Shown in pieces: positions 1 through 5,673 of a DNA stretch of 19,969 nt; position 1 is the stretch's first letter; each line of letters begins with the position of its first letter. A program made the translations under genes and the position numbers. Origin of the DNA: CAZFNQ01 sp964652125 (GTDB lineage Bacteria > Patescibacteriota > Saccharimonadia > Saccharimonadales > JANWIN01). The stretch spans positions 1 to 19,969 of the forward strand of contig CAZZAE010000015.1 in assembly GCA_964652125.1 (NCBI GenBank), in the 5' to 3' direction. The notes beneath the pieces are model-generated. The model did not search any database, had not been told where the DNA came from, and saw only the letters and a list, made by a program, of their open reading frames with translations.

Positions 1-2
1 CA

Positions 3-197
3 GGGGTTGATGTACTATATGATGACCGAGATTTGCGCGCTGGCGAGAAGTTCGCTGACGGGGATCTTTTGGGAATACCCTACAGAATAGTCGTAAGCGA
101 CAAAACAATTGCCACGCATAAATACGAACTCAAGTCCCGCACGCAGCAAAACACTCAATTACTCAAGGGTACTGAAATTATAAGGATATTGAGCTAA
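3..197 (+). CDS. proS: Prolyl-tRNA synthetase, C-terminal fragment (5' end outside window)
   Basis: The window opens inside a reading frame that runs 64 codons to a TAA at 195-197. The peptide contains DVLYDDRDLRAGEKFAD and LLGIPYRIVVSDK, which matches the anticodon-binding domain of class II prolyl-tRNA synthetase (family pattern: V-x-YDDR, G-x-KF-x-D, D-L-x-GIP-x-R-I-V-V). ProRS charges tRNA-Pro in the cytoplasm. Only the end of the anticodon-binding domain is visible. The protein stops soon after this domain, so it lacks the additional C-terminal zinc-binding domain of archaeal-type ProRS; whether it has the bacterial editing insertion cannot be judged here. It is followed after 69 bp by greA. 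The identification rests on this short but characteristic segment. Confidence 0.85.
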   Translation, partial: GVDVLYDDRDLRAGEKFADGDLLGIPYRIVVSDKTIATHKYELKSRTQQNTQLLKGTEIIRILS

Positions 198-266
198 AGA
201 CTAGCTTAGGAATAAATTAGTAAAAGACAATTTTTGATAGGGTAAACTAAGGAGCATCAAGCGATT

Positions 267-725
267 ATGAAAAAGCAGTTTCATCTGACCAAAGAAGGTG
301 TAGCAGAACTCCAGACCGAACACAAAGGATTATTGGAACAACGTGGACCAATTGCTGAGCGCATTAAAACCGCGCGTGAATTTGGTGATCTAGCAGAAAA
401 CGCAGAGTACACATCCGCTCGTCAAGAACAAGAAATTGTAGAAGGCCGTATTGCCGAAATTGAGCATATTTTGCAAAACGTCGAAATTATTACTAAACCT
501 CGTGGTGATAGCAAAGTACAACTTGGATCGACCGTAAAACTTAAGGGTCATGGTGCGGTAAAAAACTTTCAAGTTGTGGGAACAGTAGAAGCCGATCCAC
601 TAAACGGTAAGATTTCTGATGAATCACCGATTGGACAGGCATTACTCGGCAAGCAAGAAGGTGATCTGGTAGAAATAAAAGCCAATTCGGAAATTGCTGC
701 ATATAAAATCGTCGATATCTCATAA
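267..725 (+). CDS. greA: Transcription elongation factor GreA
   Basis: A 152-residue protein of normal GreA length (about 155-160). Residues 1-75 form the N-terminal antiparallel coiled coil; its tip carries the hallmark GDLAENAEY (40-48), with the acidic pair D41/E44 that is inserted through the RNA polymerase secondary channel to stimulate cleavage of backtracked transcripts. Residues about 80-152 form the FKBP-like C-terminal domain, ending with the typical SPIGQALLGKQEGD segment (120-133). The start is supported by a TAAGGAG Shine-Dalgarno at 248-254, one of the few clear ones in the window. It sits between proS and lysS on the same strand. No key residue is missing. Confidence 0.97.
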   Translation: MKKQFHLTKEGVAELQTEHKGLLEQRGPIAERIKTAREFGDLAENAEYTSARQEQEIVEGRIAEIEHILQNVEIITKPRGDSKVQLGSTVKLKGHGAVKNFQVVGTVEADPLNGKISDESPIGQALLGKQEGDLVEIKANSEIAAYKIVDIS

Positions 726-853
726 GCACACTTTTCTCTCGACTTAAACGGTCCATAGACACTTACGCCCTAAAATCAGTAGTTAGAAACTGTATCTAGG
801 ATTCCAAGTAAAATTGATATTTCCATTCGCTTCGAGCTAATCTTTAATGTCTG

Positions 854-859
854 TATACT
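854..859 (+). promoter_or_regulatory. Putative -10 element of lysS (leaderless start)
   Basis: TATACT lies 8 nt before the ATG at 868, with no Shine-Dalgarno in between. Transcription from this hexamer would begin at or within a base or two of the ATG. No convincing -35 is seen. The placement agrees with the other promoters in this window, which supports 868 over 847 as the start codon. Confidence 0.5.
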
Positions 860-867
860 GTCATAAT

Positions 868-2400
868 ATGCAATGGCTTAATAAAATCGTAGATCAAATA
901 GAACATCAGCGCCCAAAAGGCAAAATTTTGATTGAGTCAGGTGGATCGCCTTCTGGAACATACCATTTTGGACATATGCGCGAACTAGTCATTTCCGATG
1001 CCATATTATTGGAGTTAAGACGTCGTGGAAGACAAGCTGAACATATATATTTCGTTGATGATCTAGACGGATTACGCAAGATACCAGTGAATGTATCAAA
1101 AGAATTTGAAAAATATTTAGGTAAGTCACTATGCGATATTCCGTCACCAGATGGATCAAAACTTTCATACGCTGATTATTTTCTAAAAGGTTTAGTTGAC
1201 GCTAGTCAAGCACTGAGACTAGACGTTGAGTTTGTTCGTTCGCACACTAAGTATCGATCTGGCTTTTTTGCTGAGGCAATTGAAAAGGCTTTAGAGCACA
1301 TTAATGATATTCGTAGTATCTTAGAAACAATATCTGGCCACAAGTTGGGAAAGGAGTGGTCTCCCATACAAGTAAATGAGGAGGGTTATCTCAAAAAACG
1401 ACGGTTTTTGGGTATTGATAAGCAAGCCAAAACTTTAACTTATGAGGATAAAGAAGGTAAACAACAACATGTAAATTATGCAAATGGTAACGTTAAGTTA
1501 GATTGGCGAATTGATTGGCCAGCTCGGTGGTGGCTTCTTCATGTCGATGTTGAACCTGCCGGTCGAGACCATTCCAGTAGTGGAGGATCATTTGATACTG
1601 GACTAGCGATTTTGGAAAAAGTTTTTAATGCTCCTGCGATTATACCCGTACAGTATGACTTTATTAATCTTGTTGGAGACACTAAAAAAATGAGTGCTAG
1701 CAAGGGTACTGGACTTGATGCAATGGAAGGTGCTTCAATTATGCCCGCAGAAGTGATGCGTTTCTTTATGCTTCGCTCTGCACCCGATAAGCGACTATAC
1801 TTTGATCCGATCAATGGTGTAGTTCAGCTCATGGACGAGTTTGCGTCATTAGCCGCCAAGACTGATCGAGATAAAGATGAACAACAATTGTTTGAAATCT
1901 GTATGCGCAATCAAGAGCAACAAACAGTTAGTCGAGTACCTTTCTCACATTTAGTAGCTAGCTACCAAGCGTCATTACGCAATGCAGATCAGGCCTTAGC
2001 AATTATTGAACGTACCGAATATAAAAAGTTGGCACAGGGGCAGTCAGAAATTATTCGCCGGGAACTAAAATTCATAGATGCATGGCTCAACACTCAAGCA
2101 CCAGATGATGTAAAATTTGAGCTCGCTAAAACAGTAAACAGAGATAAATTATCTGATATTGATATACAATTCTTGACACAATTAGCTATTAAAGTAGAAG
2201 CTGCTCCAAACGATGCTGATGGAGAATTATTTCACAAAATTATTTATGATCTTAAAGACTCAACAGGTCTAGAACCTAAAGTACTGTTTCAGACTCTTTA
2301 CCGAGTTTTAATAGGCAAAGACTCAGGTCCACGAGCTGGCTGGTTCTTGAGTATTCTACCAAGAGATTGGTTAGTAAAACGTCTACGTTTAGAAAACTAG
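868..2400 (+). CDS. lysS: Class I lysyl-tRNA synthetase (archaeal type)
   Basis: A 510-residue class I LysRS, which attaches lysine to tRNA-Lys through a Rossmann-fold catalytic domain unrelated to the usual bacterial class II enzyme. Visible signatures are SPSGTYHFGHM (the HIGH motif, near residues 27-37) and KMSASKG (the KMSKS motif, near 274-280); WRIDWPARWW and PAGRDHSSSGGSFDTG are also typical of the LysRS-I fold. The C-terminal third is helical and fits the anticodon-binding region. An in-frame ATG exists at 847, but 868 is preferred: the protein then begins MQWLNKIV, like the M-x-W-A start of the family, and the 847 ATG overlaps the presumed -10 (854-859). The stop overlaps the convergent msrA stop by 4 bp. 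LysRS-I is a minority type in bacteria but occurs in several lineages, including CPR. Confidence 0.94.
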   Translation: MQWLNKIVDQIEHQRPKGKILIESGGSPSGTYHFGHMRELVISDAILLELRRRGRQAEHIYFVDDLDGLRKIPVNVSKEFEKYLGKSLCDIPSPDGSKLSYADYFLKGLVDASQALRLDVEFVRSHTKYRSGFFAEAIEKALEHINDIRSILETISGHKLGKEWSPIQVNEEGYLKKRRFLGIDKQAKTLTYEDKEGKQQHVNYANGNVKLDWRIDWPARWWLLHVDVEPAGRDHSSSGGSFDTGLAILEKVFNAPAIIPVQYDFINLVGDTKKMSASKGTGLDAMEGASIMPAEVMRFFMLRSAPDKRLYFDPINGVVQLMDEFASLAAKTDRDKDEQQLFEICMRNQEQQTVSRVPFSHLVASYQASLRNADQALAIIERTEYKKLAQGQSEIIRRELKFIDAWLNTQAPDDVKFELAKTVNRDKLSDIDIQFLTQLAIKVEAAPNDADGELFHKIIYDLKDSTGLEPKVLFQTLYRVLIGKDSGPRAGWFLSILPRDWLVKRLRLEN

Positions 2401-2933
2401 GTTTTCAATAAACTTGTAAATTTTTCTCGTAGTTTCTTTAGTTTAGGATTGATAATTATTTGGCAATAAGCTTTTTCGGGGTTTTTATCGAAGAAATCTT
2501 GATGGAAATCTTCTGCTGGGTAAAATTTAACAAGTGGTTCTATTTGGGTGACAATATTATTACCCCAAACTTTTTTTGCTGACTCTTTTGATGCTTCAAC
2601 GATCTTCTTCTGGTTATCATCATGATAAAAAATTGCTGATCTATATTCAGTTCCGACATCATTACCTTGACGATTTGGGGTAGTTGGATCATGAACGGTC
2701 CAAAAAATATCCAATAAGTCTTCCAAACTAACAATTTTTGAATCAAAATCAATCTTGACCACTTCTACATGCCCACTATTTCCTTGGGAAACCTGATCAT
2801 AAGTTGGGTTAGTTGTCTCTCCACCGCTATAACCTGACGTAACATTTATAACACCCTTAATCAAACGATAGGCAGCATCTAAACACCAAAAACAACCACC
2901 ACCTAAAACTATACTTTGATTCTGATTACCCAT
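2397..2933 (-). CDS. msrA: Peptide methionine sulfoxide reductase A
   Basis: A 178-residue MsrA, which reduces methionine-S-sulfoxide in proteins and so repairs oxidative damage. The N-terminal GGGCFWCLDAAY (11-22) holds the catalytic cysteine C14 in the GCFWC motif; SGYSGG, the HVEVVKIDFD stretch, FWTVHDPTTPNRQGNDVGTE and YRSAIFY follow in family order. A third Cys (YCQIII, near the C terminus) could act as a resolving residue. There is no MsrB fusion and no signal peptide, so it is cytosolic. It is the only minus-strand gene in the window: convergent with lysS (stops overlap in CTAG at 2397-2400) and divergent from the small membrane protein/heliorhodopsin unit. A TACAAT -10 lies 7 nt before the ATG, with no Shine-Dalgarno. 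Confidence 0.97.
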   Translation of the reverse strand: MGNQNQSIVLGGGCFWCLDAAYRLIKGVINVTSGYSGGETTNPTYDQVSQGNSGHVEVVKIDFDSKIVSLEDLLDIFWTVHDPTTPNRQGNDVGTEYRSAIFYHDDNQKKIVEASKESAKKVWGNNIVTQIEPLVKFYPAEDFHQDFFDKNPEKAYCQIIINPKLKKLREKFTSLLKT

Positions 2934-2940
2934 ATATTAA

Positions 2941-2946
2941 ATTGTA
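2941..2946 (-). promoter_or_regulatory. Putative -10 element of msrA (leaderless start)
   Basis: Read on the minus strand, TACAAT stands 7 nt before the msrA ATG (complement of 2931-2933). No Shine-Dalgarno is present, so the transcript would start at or next to the AUG. Confidence 0.5.
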
Positions 2947-3005
2947 TCCTATTTATACCGCTTGTCGATGAAGCCGGAGTTACTCTTACTAAACGAAATT
3001 TATAA

Positions 3006-3026
3006 AAAAGCTAGTAACTAGCTTTT
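3006..3026. terminator. Terminator-like hairpin or dyad between msrA and the heliorhodopsin unit
   Basis: A nearly perfect dyad: AAAAGCTAG (3006-3014), a three-base TAA loop, CTAGCTTTT (3018-3026). It has 9 bp and is flanked by A/T runs so that it could act in either direction. It lies just upstream of the extended -10 of the 86-aa gene and between two divergent promoters. It may terminate lysS read-through running antisense to msrA, or it may be an operator. The stem is AT-rich and the T run is short (4), so termination is uncertain. Confidence 0.4.
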
Positions 3027-3034
3027 GATATACT
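3026..3034 (+). promoter_or_regulatory. Extended -10 promoter of the 86-aa membrane protein gene
   Basis: TGATATACT (TG-n-TATACT) ends 8 nt before the ATG at 3043; no Shine-Dalgarno intervenes. The 3006-3026 dyad directly abuts it where a -35 or operator would be. Confidence 0.5.
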
Positions 3035-3042
3035 TACTCTAA

Positions 3043-3303
3043 ATGCGTTGGCAAGACATTGTTATATCGATCGCCCAACTTTGCTTCATTATTGCCATGA
3101 TTCCAAGTATTAGAAGCAACGATAAGCCTGCTTCATCGACCAGCATTATGAATATTATTTTAGTGACGGTTATTGCTACTTGTTTACTGACGCTTAAGCT
3201 TTGGTTTTCAGCATTGACTGCAATAGCTATAGCAACAACCTGGGCTGTTTTAGCTGTCCAGAAAATCAATATTGATAAAAAAGCCAATAAACAGAAGCTA
3301 TGA
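3043..3303 (+). CDS. Small three-helix membrane protein, unknown function (SemiSWEET-like layout)
   Basis: An 86-residue hydrophobic protein that I do not recognise with certainty. Three membrane helices are visible, roughly residues 5-21, 34-51 and 54-73, followed by a short basic tail (KINIDKKANKQKL). The length, three-helix layout, and a proline at the end of helix 1 (MIPSIRS) followed by a polar loop (NDKPASSTS) recall the SemiSWEET/PQ-loop fold, but the diagnostic PQ pair is absent, so this is only a structural guess. Its TGA stop (3301-3303) forms the first bases of the extended -10 of the heliorhodopsin gene, which starts 13 nt later. The close spacing suggests the two membrane proteins belong together. 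The opposite-strand frame here is a shadow. Confidence 0.75.
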   Translation: MRWQDIVISIAQLCFIIAMIPSIRSNDKPASSTSIMNIILVTVIATCLLTLKLWFSALTAIAIATTWAVLAVQKINIDKKANKQKL

Positions 3304-3309
3304 TATAGT
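3301..3309 (+). promoter_or_regulatory. Extended -10 promoter of the heliorhodopsin gene, built on the upstream stop codon
   Basis: TGATATAGT (TG-n-TATAGT): the TGA is also the stop codon of the 86-aa gene. Six nt separate the hexamer from the ATG at 3316, the spacing expected for a leaderless transcript. No Shine-Dalgarno. Confidence 0.5.
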
Positions 3310-3315
3310 TATCCC

Positions 3316-4116
3316 ATGGCTGTGAAAAAAACAAAATCACGGAGTAAAAGCATCAAATTTGAAAGTTTGTACAAAGGTAATGTTGGCTTGGCGGTTCTGT
3401 TTGCTTTGCAAGCAATAGCCATACTAATACTTAGTAAGTCGGTTAGCCTACCAATCGTTACTCATTATTTATCGCCAGATACACTGGCCACACAATCAGC
3501 CGGTCATAATGTTTTAGCACTTGCCGTAAGACACGAATTTGACGTTAGATTGTCTTATTTAGTTGCAGCATTTCTATTTATACCAGCAATTTTTCATTTA
3601 TTAGTTGCTACAAATCTGCGAAAACGATATGAAAATGACTTAAAGCAAGGTGTCAATGAACTACGTTGGATTAACTACGCAATTTCTGCGGGCTTATTAA
3701 TGGTAGTTGTTGATTTAATTAATGGTATTAATGATATTTCAACACTACTTGCGGTTTTTATTTTAGTTGGACTAGTAAATTTGTTGGCCCTCCTAGGCGA
3801 AATCAGCACAATAAACAAGCGATCCAAACGTCATAGTCTCTTAGGTTTGATTGCTGCTGGTGGTGCAGTTTGGCTGGTTGTGGCAGTGTATCTAAAAAGT
3901 GCAATTTTTTACGGAAATGGTTTACCGCATTACGTATATTGGATTGATGGATCTGTTTTTGCTCTAACTTTAGGATTGGTAGCGAATATTTGGTTAGAAT
4001 TTAAGGGGAAAGGTAAATGGGCTAATTACCTTTACAGCGAACAGATATTCATGATACTTAGCTTTACTATCAAAACTGCATTGGCCTGGCAAATCTATTT
4101 TGGCTTATTACATTAA
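3316..4116 (+). CDS. Heliorhodopsin with a non-canonical counterion position
   Basis: A 266-residue seven-helix protein matching heliorhodopsins, retinal-binding photoreceptors inserted with the N terminus inside. Helices lie near 20-41, 76-99, 113-138, 140-162, 172-198, 205-229 and 239-263, with the long loop between helices 1 and 2 (42-75). Helix 7 holds the retinal-binding lysine K253 in TIKTALAWQIYFG, close to the SKSALAWQIFSG of the founding member 48C12 as I recall it; FKGKGKWANYL before helix 7 and H94 in AIFHLLVAT also agree. In helix 3 the family pattern RW-x-E-Y-S reads RWINYAIS, so the Schiff-base counterion Glu is Asn120. Asp133 and Asp211 are additional carboxylates inside or at the edge of helices 3 and 6. 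No retinal-synthesis gene is in view. The gene has its own -10 and no Shine-Dalgarno. Family assignment is strong; spectral properties and function are unknown. Confidence 0.93.
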   Translation: MAVKKTKSRSKSIKFESLYKGNVGLAVLFALQAIAILILSKSVSLPIVTHYLSPDTLATQSAGHNVLALAVRHEFDVRLSYLVAAFLFIPAIFHLLVATNLRKRYENDLKQGVNELRWINYAISAGLLMVVVDLINGINDISTLLAVFILVGLVNLLALLGEISTINKRSKRHSLLGLIAAGGAVWLVVAVYLKSAIFYGNGLPHYVYWIDGSVFALTLGLVANIWLEFKGKGKWANYLYSEQIFMILSFTIKTALAWQIYFGLLH

Positions 4117-4119
4117 TAC

Positions 4120-4734
4120 ATGGCTAATATAATTTTTGATTTTGATGGCACTATTGCAGATTCATTATCGCTGGCAATGGATTTATTCTATGCTTGGGCA
4201 AAAATTGAACCTTTTTCAAATGAAAGAGTAATGCGTTTGCGAAATAAGACACTGAAAGATGTTATGCATGATGTTGATATACCCTTGTGGCGTGTTCCTG
4301 GTCTTATGGTGCAAGCAAGGGCTCAATTCGGTAAGAGATTAACGGAGGTGTCGATTTTTAAAGGTATACCAGAAGTATTAGATCAGCTACATAATCGAAA
4401 CCATAAGTTGTATGTTATGAGCAGTAACAGTCCGCAGAATATCCGCAAATTTTTAAAAAGTAATAATATTAATCTATATTTTGACGGCATTCATGGTAAT
4501 ACTGGCTTATTCGGAAAAACCTCGGCACTTAGACATATTATTAGAAAATACAAACTTTTGAATAAGGAGACTTATTCTATAGGTGATGAAACACGTGATA
4601 TTGATGCGGCTAAAAAAGCTAAAATAACATCCATCGCCGTAAACTGGGGTTACAATGCCGATGAAATTTTAAAAGCTCATAAGCCGGACTATTTTGTTTC
4701 AAAACCATCCCAACTACTTGAACTGCTACAATAA
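4120..4734 (+). CDS. HAD-superfamily phosphatase (phosphoglycolate phosphatase-like)
   Basis: A 204-residue soluble haloacid-dehalogenase-type hydrolase. Motif I is IIFDFDGTIADS with nucleophile D7 and acid/base D9; motif II is VMSSNS (99-104); motif III lysine is likely K133 in FGKTSAL; motif IV is SIGDETRDIDAAKKA (153-167) with D156 and D160. A helical cap (about 15-80) places it in subfamily I. Members of this group dephosphorylate small phosphometabolites such as phosphoglycolate, but the substrate cannot be read from the sequence. The ATG lies only 3 nt after the heliorhodopsin stop (TAA at 4114-4116), with no Shine-Dalgarno and no clear -10, so it is probably expressed with the heliorhodopsin. 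All catalytic residues are present. Confidence 0.9.
   Translation: MANIIFDFDGTIADSLSLAMDLFYAWAKIEPFSNERVMRLRNKTLKDVMHDVDIPLWRVPGLMVQARAQFGKRLTEVSIFKGIPEVLDQLHNRNHKLYVMSSNSPQNIRKFLKSNNINLYFDGIHGNTGLFGKTSALRHIIRKYKLLNKETYSIGDETRDIDAAKKAKITSIAVNWGYNADEILKAHKPDYFVSKPSQLLELLQ
4724..4732 (+). promoter_or_regulatory. Extended -10 promoter of the PD-(D/E)XK gene, inside the end of the HAD gene
   Basis: TGCTACAAT (TG-n-TACAAT) overlaps the last codons and the first base of the stop of the HAD gene. The next ATG is 10 nt downstream (4743), leaving a leader of only about 3 nt and no Shine-Dalgarno. Confidence 0.45.
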
Positions 4735-4742
4735 TTCTTAAT

Positions 4743-5531
4743 ATGGGAGCAAATAACTATTGGTCAGAACGTAATAAGCCATATCAACCTGGTCAACTGA
4801 CGCCATTTAAACTATCACGCAGCAAAATAGAACTATTTATGCAATGTCCACGTTGTTTTTGGCTAGACGTGCGACTAAAAATTAAACGACCCAGTGGTCC
4901 ACCTTTCCAAATAAATAAAGCAATCGATGAGCTCTTAAAAAAAGAGTTTGATGTTTATCGAGCTAAGGCTGAACCGCACCCATTAATGACTGATAACCAA
5001 ATAAAAGCAGTCCCGTTCCAGCATGAAGATTTGGATAAATGGCGTCATAATTTTACTGGGGTAACTAGCTTACATGAACCAACTAATTTGCATATTTTTG
5101 GGGCGATTGATGATATTTGGGTGGATTCAAATGGTCAAGTTAATGTAGTGGACTACAAAGCAACAGCCAAGGCGGCTGAAGTTACTTTGGATGCTGAATG
5201 GCAAATAAGCTATAAGCGGCAGATGGAAATATATCAATGGTTGCTACGTCAAAACGGATTGGATGTTAGCAATACAGCATATTTTGTTTATACGAATGGT
5301 CGTTTAGATTTAGACGGGTTTTTTGATAAAGTTGAGTTTCGAACCAAGATTATTCCATATAAAGGTGATGATAGCTGGGTAGAACCTACGATTGTTAAGA
5401 TGAAAAAATGCATGGATGGTGAGATGCCAGCTGTGGGAACGGCGGCTATGGGTGGAGAATGCGATTTTTGCAGTTATGCTAAATCTCGTACCGAACTAAC
5501 TCTAAAATCATTACAAAAACCCAAAAAATGA
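4743..5531 (+). CDS. RecB/Cas4-like PD-(D/E)XK nuclease with four cysteines
   Basis: A 262-residue protein of the RecB-family PD-(D/E)XK superfamily. The N terminus has LSRSKIELFMQCPRCFWL, the SxSxIexFxxCPr entry helix typical of Cas4 and RecB/AddB nucleases. The catalytic core follows: IFGAIDD (118-124, metal-binding Asp), VVDYKAT (135-141, the D-x-K strand with D137 and K139), and QMEIY (160-164, the QxxxY motif). Cysteines C35, C38, C240 and C243 (CPRC and CDFC) bracket the fold as in Fe-S-containing relatives, although the usual arrangement is one N-terminal plus three C-terminal Cys. It probably cleaves or processes DNA ends in repair. No CRISPR array or other cas gene is present. It follows the HAD gene by 8 nt and is not obviously connected with the heliorhodopsin. 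Confidence 0.85.
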   Translation: MGANNYWSERNKPYQPGQLTPFKLSRSKIELFMQCPRCFWLDVRLKIKRPSGPPFQINKAIDELLKKEFDVYRAKAEPHPLMTDNQIKAVPFQHEDLDKWRHNFTGVTSLHEPTNLHIFGAIDDIWVDSNGQVNVVDYKATAKAAEVTLDAEWQISYKRQMEIYQWLLRQNGLDVSNTAYFVYTNGRLDLDGFFDKVEFRTKIIPYKGDDSWVEPTIVKMKKCMDGEMPAVGTAAMGGECDFCSYAKSRTELTLKSLQKPKK

Positions 5532-5661
5532 TCTTACTTCGTCGACTACAACCTGTTAGATTAAAAACTCTGTCACATTTTATAAGTAATTTTACTTTCG
5601 AAATTATTCAAAGTGCCCAATATTTTGTATATTTGCCAACCACACAATACCGATTTATAGG

Positions 5662-5667
5662 TATAAT
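5662..5667 (+). promoter_or_regulatory. Consensus -10 of serS (leaderless start)
   Basis: A perfect TATAAT lies 6 nt before the serS ATG (5674), identical in spacing to prfB. An ATACC (5647-5651)/GGTAT (5660-5664) dyad with an 8-nt spacer overlaps the hexamer and could be an operator. There is no Shine-Dalgarno and no -35 at the right distance. The 142-bp gap 5532-5673 holds nothing else that I can identify. Confidence 0.6.
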
Positions 5668-5673
5668 AAGATC

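Noticed and set aside
3039..3287. 82-codon minus-strand frame opposite the small membrane protein
   Set aside because: Hydrophobic shadow of a hydrophobic gene; the plus frame has the extended -10 and fits directly before the heliorhodopsin.
4743..5531. Cas4 of a CRISPR system
   Set aside because: No direct repeats with spacers and no other cas gene in the window; a general RecB-family role is as likely.
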